Positions 1-8,728 of a stretch of 64,000 nt of DNA are shown piece by piece; position 1 is the stretch's first letter, and every line of letters starts with the position of its first letter. The notes beneath the pieces were generated by a model. The model was not told the DNA's origin. It searched no databases and saw only the letters and a list, made by a program, of their open reading frames with translations. The position numbers and the translations under genes were made by a program. Source of the DNA: JAVBMU01 sp031552185 (GTDB taxonomy: Bacteria > Actinomycetota > Actinomycetes > Actinomycetales > Cellulomonadaceae); NCBI GenBank assembly GCA_031552185.1, contig JAVBMU010000025.1:1-64000 (forward strand), read 5' to 3'.

Positions 1-850
1 GGCCCTTGCCTCGGCCGCCGCCACGCCGGCGCGGCGCGCCGGCCGCCGGCTTTCGGCCCTTGCCTCGCGGCGCGCCCTGCCCGGACCCCGCGCGGCCGGC
101 TGCAGCCGCGCCCCCAGTTACCCCCGCGCCTTCAGTTACCCCCGCGCCGCTCCCGGTCGCCGCCCCCTCCCCGGGCGCCGCCGGCGGACCGGAGCCGCGC
201 GAACTGTTCGCCGTGCGGCCCCGCACGATGCCGACGAAATACTCGACCTCCGCGGTGCCGAATTCCCGCATCCAGGCCAGGGCGACGGGCGCCGTCGGGC
301 CGTCGTCGAATCGCCGATAGGTCACGTCCCGGCGGTGGTGCAGACGGGCGAGCGATTGCGGCACGACGACGACCCCAACCCCCGCCGCGACAAGTTCGAT
401 CGCGTCCCGGGTCGTGTCCGGCCGAGCTTCGGCCGGCCGGCCCGGGAGCCCGTTCGGCCAGGCCAGGACGTCGTCCAACGGGTGCAGGACGACGACGTCG
501 GCCAGATCGCCGGCGGCGACCGGTTCATCCGATCCGAGCGCCGTCAGGTCGTGGTCCCGGGACATGACGACGACGGGGACCTCCTCGTACAGCGGGATGA
601 CCGCGAGCCCCGCGCGGTCGATCGGGAGCCGAAGGATCGCGATGTCGACCGCGCGCTCGCGCAACGCGGCCGGGGCGTCCCCCGGCGCCACCGGTACGAG
701 GTCGAGCGGTAGATCGGGCACGCGCAGGCCCCAGATCCGCGCCCACTTGGCCGGCGTCGCGCCGGGAACGTAGCCCAGCCGGAACCGGCCCGGAACGGCC
801 GTGCCGCCCGAACCGCCCGCCGCCGACTCGGTATCGATGCGATCCGTCAC
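1..850 (-). CDS. LysR-type effector-binding domain protein without HTH (3' end outside window)
   Basis: The frame reads from a GTG at 850 to the window edge, 283 codons with no stop, so the C-terminus is missing. Residues about 24-210 form a LysR-type periplasmic-binding-like effector domain, opening with RLGYVPGATPAKW and containing alternating hydrophobic strands. There is no room for a winged-helix DNA-binding domain before it, so this is an effector domain alone; how it would regulate is not evident. From about residue 212 the protein becomes a Gly/Ala/Arg/Lys-rich tail with an 18-bp tandem repeat (115-150, GAGVTE/GAGVTG) and basic RGKG motifs. It is divergent from the DUF5997 gene, with the start codons only 24 nt apart. 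The GTG start is supported by the shared -10 box and probable leaderless transcription. Confidence 0.8.
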   Translation of the reverse strand, partial: MTDRIDTESAAGGSGGTAVPGRFRLGYVPGATPAKWARIWGLRVPDLPLDLVPVAPGDAPAALRERAVDIAILRLPIDRAGLAVIPLYEEVPVVVMSRDHDLTALGSDEPVAAGDLADVVVLHPLDDVLAWPNGLPGRPAEARPDTTRDAIELVAAGVGVVVVPQSLARLHHRRDVTYRRFDDGPTAPVALAWMREFGTAEVEYFVGIVRGRTANSSRGSGPPAAPGEGAATGSGAGVTEGAGVTGGAAAAGRAGSGQGAPRGKGRKPAAGAPRRRGGGRGKG

Positions 851-857
851 GCCGGTC

Positions 858-867
858 AGGCTAGCCT
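858..867. promoter_or_regulatory. Palindromic -10 box shared by two divergent leaderless genes
   Basis: AGGCTAGCCT is a perfect 10-bp palindrome. Read on the plus strand it gives TAGCCT, followed 7 nt later by the ATG at 875. Read on the minus strand it gives TAGCCT, followed 7 nt later by the GTG at 850. Actinobacterial leaderless transcripts usually start at a codon about 6-8 nt after a TAnnnT box, so both genes probably start transcription at their first codon from overlapping -10 elements. No good -35 is visible for either. Confidence 0.6.
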
Positions 868-874
868 TTCCCCC

Positions 875-1258
875 ATGCCGACCCCCTATCAGGACCAACC
901 CTTCAAGCCGTCGAACGCGGCCAAGCGGCTCGGGGTGTACCTGCCGGCCACCCCGCCCGAGTTTCGCGAGCACCCCACGACCCGCCACGATCTGGAGGAA
1001 CTCGAGCGCAACCCGCCGCAGTGGCTCGTCGACCTCCGGCGCAACGGCCCCCACCCCCGGCCGATCGTGGCCGGCCGCCTGGGGATCTCGGTCTCGGGCC
1101 TGCTGCGCGGGGGCATCACCGAGCCGCTGACCACCGCCGACATCGACGACCTGCGGGCCGACCCGCCCGCGTGGTTGATCCGCGAGCGCGAAACGCACCG
1201 TCGCGTCCTCGAAGAGGAGGACCGGCTCGCCGCCGAGCGCGCCCGCGAGCAGCGGTGA
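875..1258 (+). CDS. DUF5997 family protein
   Basis: 127 aa, function unknown. The N-terminus (MPTPYQDQPFKPSNAAKRLG, followed by YLPATPPEFR) matches the actinobacterial DUF5997 family, which is typically encoded next to a LysR-type effector protein, as here. The middle carries repeated short motifs around DLRRNGPHPR and LRADPPAWLI that suggest a small helical DNA- or protein-binding fold. The C-terminus is charged and helical (Glu/Arg-rich). The ATG lies 7 nt after a TAGCCT box, so the mRNA is probably leaderless. The stop overlaps the next gene's start (GTGA), implying an operon with the methyltransferase. Confidence 0.85.
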   Translation: MPTPYQDQPFKPSNAAKRLGVYLPATPPEFREHPTTRHDLEELERNPPQWLVDLRRNGPHPRPIVAGRLGISVSGLLRGGITEPLTTADIDDLRADPPAWLIRERETHRRVLEEEDRLAAERAREQR

Positions 1259-2547
1259 CCGGGGCCGACGCCGACGCGATGGCCGACGCCGCCGCGGTGG
1301 CCGACGCCGGCCACGGCGGCTGCCCGGCCGAGCCGGTCGGCGCGGTGCTCGCGGCGTTGCGCGAGCGCCGGCTCGCTGACCGGGCGGACGAACTGCTTCT
1401 CGACGAGGCGGCGGCGGAACTCCTGGCCGCGGGGCCGGGGCGGATCGTCGTCATCGACGATCGGCTGGGCGCGCTGACCCTCGGCACGCTCGATCTGCTG
1501 GAATCGGCCGGCCGGCTCCCGGCCGCGGAGTCCGCCGAGTCCGCGCAGTCCCCGGCGGGCTCCGGTCCGAAGGTTCGGGTCCACCAGGATCTCGTCCCGG
1601 CCGAACGCGCCCTGGCCGCGGCGGCCGCGGCGGCCGGCCGGGCGGGGGCGTACGCCAGGCACGACGCCGACGCCGCGCTGGTCGCCGGCGCGCGAGTCGT
1701 GCTGGGCCGCCTGCCGCAGTCACCGGCCGCGGTGCGCGCGCTCGCGAACCTGGTCGCCGACCACGCCGACCCGCAGGTCACGTTGTTCGCGGCCGGGCCC
1801 GTGAAGTACCTGACCCGCTCCATGAACGACGTGCTCGCCGAGCGGTTCGATCGGGTCACCGCGACGCTCGGCCGAGGCAAGGCCCGCGGGCTCGTCGCCC
1901 GCGGGCTCGTCGCCCGCGGCGCCACGCCGCGCGCCGGCGGGGATCCGGCCGCGGGCGAGCGCCGAATCCTCGCGGAGCCGCAACTCTTCCCGGGCGCCAC
2001 GCGGCCGATCGTCGTCGTGGCCCGCGCGGGGGTCTTCGGCGGCGCCGCGCTCGACCAGGGCACCCGGTTCCTGCTGGCCAACATCGAGGGCCTGGCGCCG
2101 GCCCCGCGGGACATCGTCGACCTCGGCTGCGGCACCGGCCTGCTGGCGGTCCGGGCGGCCCTGAGCCGGCGGCACGCGCAGGTGGTCGCCGTCGACGCCT
2201 CCGCGGCCGCCGTCGATTCCGCCCGCCGCACGGCCGCCGCGAACGGCGTCGCGGCGCGGGTCCGCACGGTGCGCGACGACGCGGGCGACACGCTCCCCGA
2301 CGCCTGCGCCGACGTCGTCCTGCTCAATCCGCCGTTCCATGAGAACGGCGGCCTGAGCACCGGGACCGCCCATCGCATGTTCGCCACCGCCGGCCGGATC
2401 CTGCGCCCGGGCGGCGAGTTGTGGGCGGTGTGGAACTCCCACCTGCGCTATCGGCCCGCCCTGCAGCGCGCCGTCGGGCCGACCGTGCAGGTCGCCCGCA
2501 ACCCCCGCTTCACCGTGACCCGTTCGGTAGCCGGCGGACGGCGGTGA
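1255..2547 (+). CDS. Class I SAM-dependent methyltransferase, RsmC/RlmG-like
   Basis: 430 aa from the GTG at 1255, chosen because it overlaps the upstream stop in a GTGA arrangement. The C-terminal half is a Rossmann methyltransferase: motif I DLGCGTG near residue 288 and the NPPF motif (LLNPPFHENG) near residue 357, which is characteristic of enzymes methylating exocyclic amino groups of guanine in rRNA (RsmC/RlmG type). The N-terminal half resembles the degenerate second methyltransferase domain of that family (VVIDDRLGALTL). A 15-bp direct repeat (1882-1911) encodes RGLVA twice in the linker between domains. The target nucleotide cannot be told from the sequence. The last ORF of the DUF5997 operon. 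Confidence 0.8.
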   Translation: MTGADADAMADAAAVADAGHGGCPAEPVGAVLAALRERRLADRADELLLDEAAAELLAAGPGRIVVIDDRLGALTLGTLDLLESAGRLPAAESAESAQSPAGSGPKVRVHQDLVPAERALAAAAAAAGRAGAYARHDADAALVAGARVVLGRLPQSPAAVRALANLVADHADPQVTLFAAGPVKYLTRSMNDVLAERFDRVTATLGRGKARGLVARGLVARGATPRAGGDPAAGERRILAEPQLFPGATRPIVVVARAGVFGGAALDQGTRFLLANIEGLAPAPRDIVDLGCGTGLLAVRAALSRRHAQVVAVDASAAAVDSARRTAAANGVAARVRTVRDDAGDTLPDACADVVLLNPPFHENGGLSTGTAHRMFATAGRILRPGGELWAVWNSHLRYRPALQRAVGPTVQVARNPRFTVTRSVAGGRR

Positions 2548-2607
2548 AATCCACGCGATCCGCGCGCCCGCCTTGACGGTTTTGCCCAGAGCAAAGAGCA
2601 TTACGGG

Positions 2608-3228
2608 GTGAGCGAACTGTCGGCGCCCCATTCGGCGTCACCGGCCCGCCTCCCCGAAGGGATCGCGCACTGGCGCGCGGGCGGCGTCCCCGCCTATTCC
2701 CGCCGGTGGCTGGCGGCGCGTCCCGGACCGCCGCCTCGATACCGCTTCTTCTGGCGCCACGGCGCGGGCCGGGTGGACGAGGCGTGCTTGTCCCAGTGGC
2801 AGCCTGCGCCGTTCCGCGTGGGCGGCCGGGACTACTCCTGTGCGGAGCAATTCATGATGGCGACTAAGGCCGCGTACTTTGGCGATCTGGATACGCGCGA
2901 GGCGATCCTCGCCGCCGACGATCCGGCCGAGATGCTGGCGCTCGGCCGCCAGGTGGCGGGTTTCGACGCCGCCGCTTGGAAGGCCGTCCGACACTCGGTC
3001 GTCCTCACCGGGAACTACCACAAGTTTGCCCAGAACCTGCCGATGCGGCGGTTCCTGATCGGCACGGGCGACGACATCCTGGTCGAGGCCAGTCCGGTCG
3101 ACGCCATCTGGGGAATCGGCCACGCCGCGGACGATCCCCGGGCGCGCGACGTCGGGCACTGGTCCGGGGAGAACCTGATGGGCTTCGCGCTGATGGAAGT
3201 GCGCGACGCCGCCCGGCGCGCCGTCTGA
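2608..3228 (+). CDS. NADAR family protein (YbiA-like N-glycosidase)
   Basis: 206 aa from a GTG. After a variable N-terminus of about 45 residues the NADAR domain covers the rest: YRFFWR near residue 46, CAEQFMMATKAAYFGD near residue 76, NYHKFAQN, a WGIG segment and the terminal WSGENLMGFALMEVR. NADAR enzymes cleave N-glycosidic bonds of riboflavin-pathway intermediates or, in other members, remove ADP-ribose from modified guanine in DNA. No DarT-like toxin is adjacent, so the housekeeping role or an unlinked partner is equally possible. It converges with the Bax1-I gene; the two stops are 43 nt apart. Confidence 0.85.
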   Translation: MSELSAPHSASPARLPEGIAHWRAGGVPAYSRRWLAARPGPPPRYRFFWRHGAGRVDEACLSQWQPAPFRVGGRDYSCAEQFMMATKAAYFGDLDTREAILAADDPAEMLALGRQVAGFDAAAWKAVRHSVVLTGNYHKFAQNLPMRRFLIGTGDDILVEASPVDAIWGIGHAADDPRARDVGHWSGENLMGFALMEVRDAARRAV

Positions 3229-3271
3229 GCGGCGGCCGAGCGGCGGGTGCGCGGACGAGTTCGGCTGCGGA

Positions 3272-4144
3272 TCAGTTTCGGCTGAAGATCGCGATCAGCC
3301 GCAGAAATTCCAGGTAGAGCCAGATCAGCGTGACCAGGAGGCCGAACGCGGCCGACCAGGCGAACTTCGCCGGCACGCCACCCTCCACGCCGCGCTTGAT
3401 CGCGTCGAAGTCCACCAGCAGCGATGCGGCGGCCAGCCCGACAGCGAACAGCCCGATCACGATGCCGATCGGGCCGCCCCGCAGCCCCCACCCGTCGAGC
3501 GCGCCGAACATCAAAAGGACGATGTTGAGCAGCGAGAACACGAGGTAACCGGTCATCGCAATGAGCAGCCAGCGGGTGAACTTCGCGGTCACCCGCACTC
3601 GCCCGGATTTGAACAGGAACAACGTCGCCGCGAAGGTGGCGATGGTGGCGACCACCGCGGTCGGCACCGCGCCGCTGTAGAGGTCCTGGTAGAACTTGCT
3701 GATCCCGCCCAGGAACACGCCCTCGGCGACCGTGTAGGCGATGATGAGCGCCGGGGACGGGTTGCGCTTGAACGAGTTGATCAGGCCGAGGACCAGTCCG
3801 ACGATGGCGCCGATGAAGAACAGGCCGGGCGCCACCACCCAGGTCACCGCGCCGACGGCGACGAGCAGGGCCAGCAGCCCGCCGGTCTTGACGATGACAT
3901 CGTCATAGCTCAGCCGCTTGGTGTCCGCGGTGGTCGCCGATGGCGCCTGGTACCACGCGTCGAGCGTCGCCGCGTCGGCGGTCTGCGCGCCCACCGCGCC
4001 ATAGCCGACGGCGTCCTGGGGACCCGGCCGGGCCGGTGTCCCGTAGGCCGGCGCGCTGCCGTACGCCGGCGGCGCCGCCGTCGCCCGGCCGCGCCCGGCC
4101 TGGGGGCCGAAGACATCGGAATTGTTGAAGACCGGGTTACTCAC
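3272..4144 (-). CDS. Bax inhibitor-1 / YccA family integral membrane protein
   Basis: 290 aa from the GTG at 4144, chosen because GGAGGA lies 7 nt upstream and the product begins MSNPVFNNSDVF, the usual N-terminus of actinobacterial members. Residues about 15-90 are a Gly/Ala/Pro/Tyr-rich cytoplasmic tail with APAYGTPARPG-type repeats. Residues about 100-288 contain seven hydrophobic segments, ending with the motif LLVDFDAIKRGVEGG and a last helix. The fold is that of the Bax1-I calcium-leak channel superfamily; the substrate in actinobacteria is not established. It is divergent from the ABC exporter genes. Confidence 0.9.
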   Translation of the reverse strand: MSNPVFNNSDVFGPQAGRGRATAAPPAYGSAPAYGTPARPGPQDAVGYGAVGAQTADAATLDAWYQAPSATTADTKRLSYDDVIVKTGGLLALLVAVGAVTWVVAPGLFFIGAIVGLVLGLINSFKRNPSPALIIAYTVAEGVFLGGISKFYQDLYSGAVPTAVVATIATFAATLFLFKSGRVRVTAKFTRWLLIAMTGYLVFSLLNIVLLMFGALDGWGLRGGPIGIVIGLFAVGLAAASLLVDFDAIKRGVEGGVPAKFAWSAAFGLLVTLIWLYLEFLRLIAIFSRN

Positions 4145-4447
4145 GAACTCCTCCTTCACGCGGGTCGCTCCCTGCGCCCATCCTAGGCAACGCGTGGCCG
4201 CGGGCCACAGTTCCCGGCCCACCGGCCATCCGGCGGCGGCCGACGCCCCCGGCCCAGCCTGCGGCAGGGGTCGGACGCCGATCAGCCCTGCGGCCGACCT
4301 GCCCGCCGCCGTCGGCGCGGTGACGTCAACCGAGCGGCGGACCCGCGGTGGGGGAAGATCGGCCGACGGGTGGCCGCGACCGTTCCCGGGCGCATTTAGG
4401 CTCGAACCAGAACGGGCGCCCGGCGCCCCCGACGAGAGAGGCACGCG
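4145..4447. other. Divergent intergenic region, bax1-like gene / ABC exporter
   Basis: 303 nt between two divergent starts. On the plus strand, CATTTAGGCT near 4395 offers a TAGGCT -10 about 45 nt before the ATG at 4448. On the minus strand a TTGACG lies near 4323-4328 without a convincing -10. No RNA gene or open frame with coding character was recognised. Confidence 0.4.
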
Positions 4448-5557
4448 ATGATCGAAGCACGCGGACTGACCAAGAGATTCGGTCCCAAGACGGCGGTGGA
4501 CGAGGTCACCTTTACCGTCCAGCCGGGCCGGGTGACCGGGTTTCTCGGCCCGAACGGGGCCGGCAAGTCCACCACGATGCGAATGATCATGGGGCTGGAC
4601 CACGCGACGTCGGGCACGGTGACCGTGAACGGGCAGCGCTACACCGACCTCCGCGCGCCCCTGACCGAGGTAGGGGCGCTGCTCGACGCGAAGGCCGTGC
4701 ACACCGGCCGCAGCGCCCGCAACCACCTGCTGGCAATGGCCGCGACGCACGCGATCCCCCGGGCCCGCGTCGACGAGGTGATCGAGATGACCGGGCTGAC
4801 CCCGGTTGCCGGCAAGCGGGTGGGTGGCTTCTCGCTCGGCATGGGCCAGCGGCTGGGCATCGCCTCGGCGCTGCTGGGCGACCCGAAGACGCTGATCCTG
4901 GACGAGCCCGTCAACGGCCTCGACCCGGAGGGTGTCATCTGGGTCCGCAACCTGGCGAAGTACTACGCCGCACAGGGGCGCACGGTCTTCCTGTCCAGCC
5001 ACCTGATGAGCGAGGTGGCCCTGACGGCCGACCACGTCATCGTGATCGGAATGGGCAAGATCCTCGCGGACGCGCCGGTCGCCGAGTTCGTCAGCGGCGC
5101 CCAGAAGCACGCCGTGCGGGTCCGTAGCCCCCAGGCGACGCAGCTCGGCGAGACGCTCGCCCGGCAGGGCGTCGAGGTCGCGCCGCTCGAGCCCGGGCTG
5201 CTCCGACTGACCGGCATTGATGCGTCGCGGGTCGGGGAGTTCGCCGCGGCCAACGGCATTGTGCTGCACGAGTTGACCCCGGTCACGACCAGCCTGGAGG
5301 AGGCCTACCTGGCGTTGACGGCGCAGTCGGTGGAGTTCCAGACCGAATCCGTCGCGGCCCACGTGGGTCATGGCCTGGGCGCCCCGCCCGGAGTCGGCCT
5401 ACCCGGGGGCTCGCTGAACGGGCAGAGCGCCGATGCCCTCAACGGGCGGGCCGTCCTGGCCGGCGCCCCGCCGGCGGCCGGCCCCGGCCCCGCCGGCCCC
5501 GCCGGCGCCCCGACCGCAACCCCGACGTCCGAACCCACCGAAGGAGACCGGCGATGA
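4448..5557 (+). CDS. ABC-2 type exporter, ATP-binding subunit
   Basis: 369 aa. The Walker A motif GPNGAGKST is at residues 34-42, the signature SLGMGQRLG near 139 and Walker B LILDEP near 155, followed by the D-loop (NGLDP) and the switch histidine in LSSHLMSE. The arrangement is that of drug- or bacteriocin-type ABC-2 exporters. Residues from about 310 to the end are a Gly/Pro/Ala-rich tail absent from most family members. The stop overlaps the permease start (ATGA), so the two are translationally coupled. With the permease and the downstream two-component pair it forms a four-gene set like those that sense and export cell-envelope-active compounds; the substrate is unknown. Confidence 0.92.
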   Translation: MIEARGLTKRFGPKTAVDEVTFTVQPGRVTGFLGPNGAGKSTTMRMIMGLDHATSGTVTVNGQRYTDLRAPLTEVGALLDAKAVHTGRSARNHLLAMAATHAIPRARVDEVIEMTGLTPVAGKRVGGFSLGMGQRLGIASALLGDPKTLILDEPVNGLDPEGVIWVRNLAKYYAAQGRTVFLSSHLMSEVALTADHVIVIGMGKILADAPVAEFVSGAQKHAVRVRSPQATQLGETLARQGVEVAPLEPGLLRLTGIDASRVGEFAAANGIVLHELTPVTTSLEEAYLALTAQSVEFQTESVAAHVGHGLGAPPGVGLPGGSLNGQSADALNGRAVLAGAPPAAGPGPAGPAGAPTATPTSEPTEGDRR

Positions 5558-6390
5558 GCGCCGCCACCGTGACCCCCGGCGCCCGCATCGACGCCGCTCA
5601 AGCCCGCAATCGCCACCGAGTGACCTTCGGCCGCCTCCTGGTCGCGGAATGGATCAAGATCCGTTCCCTGCGCTCGACCTGGTGGACCGCCGGCTCGACC
5701 GTCGTCGTGATGGTGTTGATCTCGCTGGTCGCCGACACCTCGGTGAACGCCACGGCGAACAACCCGGAGTTCGGCGGCGGCCCGGCCGGCGCGGAAATCC
5801 TGGTGACCGGGTTCATCTTTGCCCAACTGTCGGTCGCGGTGCTCGGGGCGCTGGTCATCACCGGGGAGTACTCGACGGGAATGATCCGCTCGACCCTCGC
5901 GGCGGCCCCGAGCCGACTGCCGGCGTTGTGGGCCAAGTCGGTAATCACCGCCGTCCTGACCGCGGCGATCGCGGTGGTCGCCCTGGGCGCGTCCTACCTG
6001 CTCGCGCTTCTGGTGATCACCGATCGCTCGCTCGCACCCGACCTGGGCGAAGCCGGCGTCCTGCGCTCGCTCGCCGCGTGTGTCGGCTACCTGGTGCTGG
6101 TTGCGCTGCTGTCGGTGGGGGTTGGGACGGCGTTGCGGCATTCGGCCGGGGCGATCTTTGCCCTCGTGGCCATCTTGTTCGTCGTCTTCATCGTCGCGCA
6201 GTTCTTCAGCCAGCAGTGGATCCAGGACCTGAGCCGCTTCCTGCCGCTCAACGCCGGCCTGGCCATGATGAACGATGGCGACGTGCCCGACGGGATGTTC
6301 TCTCAACTCCAGGGCACGCTCGTGATGATCGGCTGGGCGGTGCTCGCCCTGGGGACCGGCGCGGTGCTGCTGCGCCGGCGCGACGCCTGA
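5554..6390 (+). CDS. ABC-2 type exporter, permease subunit
   Basis: 278 aa with six hydrophobic segments (about residues 45-65, 85-110, 130-160, 175-200, 205-225 and 255-272), the topology of ABC-2 permeases. The N-terminus carries the usual amphipathic cytoplasmic stretch RLLVAEWIKIRSLRSTWW, which contacts the ATPase. ITGEYSTGMIRSTLAAAPSR between segments 2 and 3 is a family hallmark. The start overlaps the ATPase stop by 4 nt. It is followed after 46 nt by the histidine kinase gene. Confidence 0.9.
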   Translation: MSAATVTPGARIDAAQARNRHRVTFGRLLVAEWIKIRSLRSTWWTAGSTVVVMVLISLVADTSVNATANNPEFGGGPAGAEILVTGFIFAQLSVAVLGALVITGEYSTGMIRSTLAAAPSRLPALWAKSVITAVLTAAIAVVALGASYLLALLVITDRSLAPDLGEAGVLRSLAACVGYLVLVALLSVGVGTALRHSAGAIFALVAILFVVFIVAQFFSQQWIQDLSRFLPLNAGLAMMNDGDVPDGMFSQLQGTLVMIGWAVLALGTGAVLLRRRDA

Positions 6391-6436
6391 GCCCCGCCGG
6401 CACCGACGCCCGAACCCAGCAACGCCGAGGACCCCG

Positions 6437-7990
6437 ATGACCTCCGCGGTACCGCCGCCGCCGGCCCCTCTCATCGAGGGGCCGGCGGTCGGCGCCGAAC
6501 GGCCGAGCCCGCCGACGCCCGACGTCTTCACCGAATTCGACGCCCGCCGGCTGGGCCGGGTGCGCCGGTACTTCGCCAAGCATCCCCGGGCGATGGACTG
6601 GTGCATCGTCGTCCTCTGGGGCGGGGTCGAGGCCCTGCAGATCGCGTCCGGCGCCACGGATCAGCCGGGCATCGCCGCGCTGATCGTCCTGGCCTCCTGC
6701 GCCGCCCTGCTGTACCGGCGCCTGGCTCCGGTGTGGACCTGTGCCGCGATCGCCGCGCTCCTGGTCATCGCGTTTGCCACCGTCCGGACGGAAATGGGCG
6801 TCGACTTCGCCGCCGCCCTCGCGGTCTACGCCGTGGCGGCGAACCGACCGGCGGCAATCGCCTGGGCGGCGGGCGTCGGCGTGTTCGCCCTCGATCTGGC
6901 CGCAATCTGGAATTTGTGCAGCTGCGCGCCCGCCACGTTCGTGATCACCGATGCCTCGACCCAGGACAGCGAGGCGATCAGTCCGGCCCTCACGATGCTC
7001 ATCCTGATCCTGGCCGCGCTCGCGATCGGCTCCAATGTGCGCGGTCGCCGCGAGCACGTCGCCACCCTGGTCGAGCGCGCCAACGCGCTCGCCCGCGACC
7101 GGGGCCGGCAGGCCGACCTCGCGGTCGCCGCCGAGCGGGCCAGGATCTCGCGCGACATGCACGACGTCGTCGCGCACTCCCTCACGGTGATGATCGCCCT
7201 CGCCGACGGCGCCCGAGCCGCCGCCCCGACCGACCCGGCCCAGTCCGCCCGGGCCCTGGAGGAACTCAGCGGGACCGGGCGCGGCGCGCTCGCCGACCTG
7301 CGCCGCCTCCTCGGCGCGATGCGCGTCGACGAACTGGTGCCCGGGGACCGACCGCCCGCGCCCCAGGACGACCCGGACCTGGCAGCGGCCATCGAGGAGA
7401 TCGCCCGGGCCTTCCGCACCGCCGGCCTGCCGGTGCGCACGAACTGGACGCCGGCCGAAGCCGGGGGCGCCGCCATCCCGCTCGCCGTTCGCCTGGCCGT
7501 GCGGCGAATCGTTTCCGAATCACTCACCAACGCCCTGCGCTATGCCCCCGACGCCGATGTGGTCACCGTCGAACTGACGCATCGGCCCGGCGTAGACGGG
7601 TGGCTCGGCGTCACGATCACCGACACCGCCGGGCCGCCGGCCGCACCGCCCGTGCGGATGGCCGGCGCGCCCTCCCGTCCCGCGGCGCCGAGCCTCGGCG
7701 CCGGCCGCGGCATCATCGGGATGCGGGAGCGGGCGAGCGTACTGGGCGGCACCCTCACGGCCGGCCCGACGGCGACCGGCTGGCAGGTTCGCGCCGTGCT
7801 TCCCAGCGGCGACCGGCGGGAACCCGTCGGCGAGCGGAGCGACCCGGTCGGCGAGCGGAGCGATGGCGGCGGCGCCGACCGGCCTTTACCCGCGGAACCG
7901 GAACCCGGGCCACCCGAACCCACGCAACCGAAATCCGGGCCACCGCCCCGGCAGCAGCCCCAATACCCGCAGCCCCACCACGAAGGATGA
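6437..7990 (+). CDS. Sensor histidine kinase, HisKA_3 (NarL-partner) type
   Basis: 517 aa. Residues about 55-210 contain hydrophobic membrane segments with very short extracellular loops, so sensing is probably intramembrane. The phospho-acceptor region ERARISRDMHDVVAHSLTV (His near residue 241) is of the HisKA_3 class. The ATP-binding domain has an N-box (SESLTNALRYA) and a G-box (GAGRGIIGMRERA). The C-terminal 70 residues are low-complexity, beginning with a perfect in-frame 21-bp duplication (7820-7861) and continuing into a Pro/Glu/Gln-rich tail. Its position between the exporter and the response regulator suggests it controls the exporter. Confidence 0.93.
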   Translation: MTSAVPPPPAPLIEGPAVGAERPSPPTPDVFTEFDARRLGRVRRYFAKHPRAMDWCIVVLWGGVEALQIASGATDQPGIAALIVLASCAALLYRRLAPVWTCAAIAALLVIAFATVRTEMGVDFAAALAVYAVAANRPAAIAWAAGVGVFALDLAAIWNLCSCAPATFVITDASTQDSEAISPALTMLILILAALAIGSNVRGRREHVATLVERANALARDRGRQADLAVAAERARISRDMHDVVAHSLTVMIALADGARAAAPTDPAQSARALEELSGTGRGALADLRRLLGAMRVDELVPGDRPPAPQDDPDLAAAIEEIARAFRTAGLPVRTNWTPAEAGGAAIPLAVRLAVRRIVSESLTNALRYAPDADVVTVELTHRPGVDGWLGVTITDTAGPPAAPPVRMAGAPSRPAAPSLGAGRGIIGMRERASVLGGTLTAGPTATGWQVRAVLPSGDRREPVGERSDPVGERSDGGGADRPLPAEPEPGPPEPTQPKSGPPPRQQPQYPQPHHEG

Positions 7991-7997
7991 CCGACCG

Positions 7998-8693
7998 GTG
8001 ACAGACGAGATCCGAGTTCTCCTGGTCGACGACCAGGCCCTGCTGCGGATGGGCTTCCGCATGATTCTGACGGCCGAGCCGGGCATCGACGTCGTCGGCG
8101 AGGCGGCCGACGGGCTCGCCGCCGTGGCCCAGGCCAAAGCACTGCGGCCCGATGTCGTGCTGATGGACGTACGGATGCCGCGCGGCGACGGAATCGAGGC
8201 GACTGCCCAGATCGTCGCGCAGGTGCCGGAGTGCCAGATCCTGATCCTGACGACATTCGACCTGGATGAGTACGCCTTTGCCGCGCTGCGCGCCGGGGCG
8301 AGCGGCTTCCTGCTCAAGGACGCCAAGCCGGCCGAACTCGTCGGCGCGATCCGCGCCGTGGCCGACGGCGCGGCCGCGGTCTCGCCGCGAGTCACCCGCC
8401 GGATGCTGCAGATGTTCGCCGACCAGTTGCCGACCGCCGGTTCGGCAGGCCCGGCCGCCCCCGAACCCACCGGCCGCGACCACCCGCGGCTGGCCGACCT
8501 CACCGCCCGGGAGTTGGAGGTCTTCGAGGGACTCGCCGTGGGCCTCTCGAATGCCGAGATCGCGGACCGCCTCTTCGTCACCGAGGCGACCGTCAAGACC
8601 CACGTCGGGCGCGTCCTCGGCAAGCTCGGCCTGCGGGATCGCGTGCACGCCGTGATCCTCGCGTACGAGGTCGGCATCGCCCGCACCCCCTAA
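7998..8693 (+). CDS. NarL/LuxR-family response regulator
   Basis: 231 aa from the GTG at 7998, 7 nt after the kinase stop; GGATGACC just upstream is a weak ribosome-binding site. The receiver domain has the acidic pair in LLVDDQ, the phospho-acceptor Asp in VLMDVRMP (residue about 54) and the conserved Lys in LLKDAKP. The C-terminal LuxR helix-turn-helix (LTARELEVFEGLAVGLSNAE, then TVKTHVGRVLGKL) binds DNA. It is the cognate regulator of the preceding kinase. Its 3' end is followed by an 82-bp repeated element shared with another convergent gene pair. Confidence 0.94.
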   Translation: MTDEIRVLLVDDQALLRMGFRMILTAEPGIDVVGEAADGLAAVAQAKALRPDVVLMDVRMPRGDGIEATAQIVAQVPECQILILTTFDLDEYAFAALRAGASGFLLKDAKPAELVGAIRAVADGAAAVSPRVTRRMLQMFADQLPTAGSAGPAAPEPTGRDHPRLADLTARELEVFEGLAVGLSNAEIADRLFVTEATVKTHVGRVLGKLGLRDRVHAVILAYEVGIARTP

Positions 8694-8728
8694 CCGGCCT
8701 CCATCGCCACCCGAGCGTGCCGCGGCGC

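Noticed and set aside
1882..1911. 15-bp duplication in the methyltransferase gene as part of a mobile element
   Set aside because: It is a plain in-frame duplication in a linker; no other element features are present.
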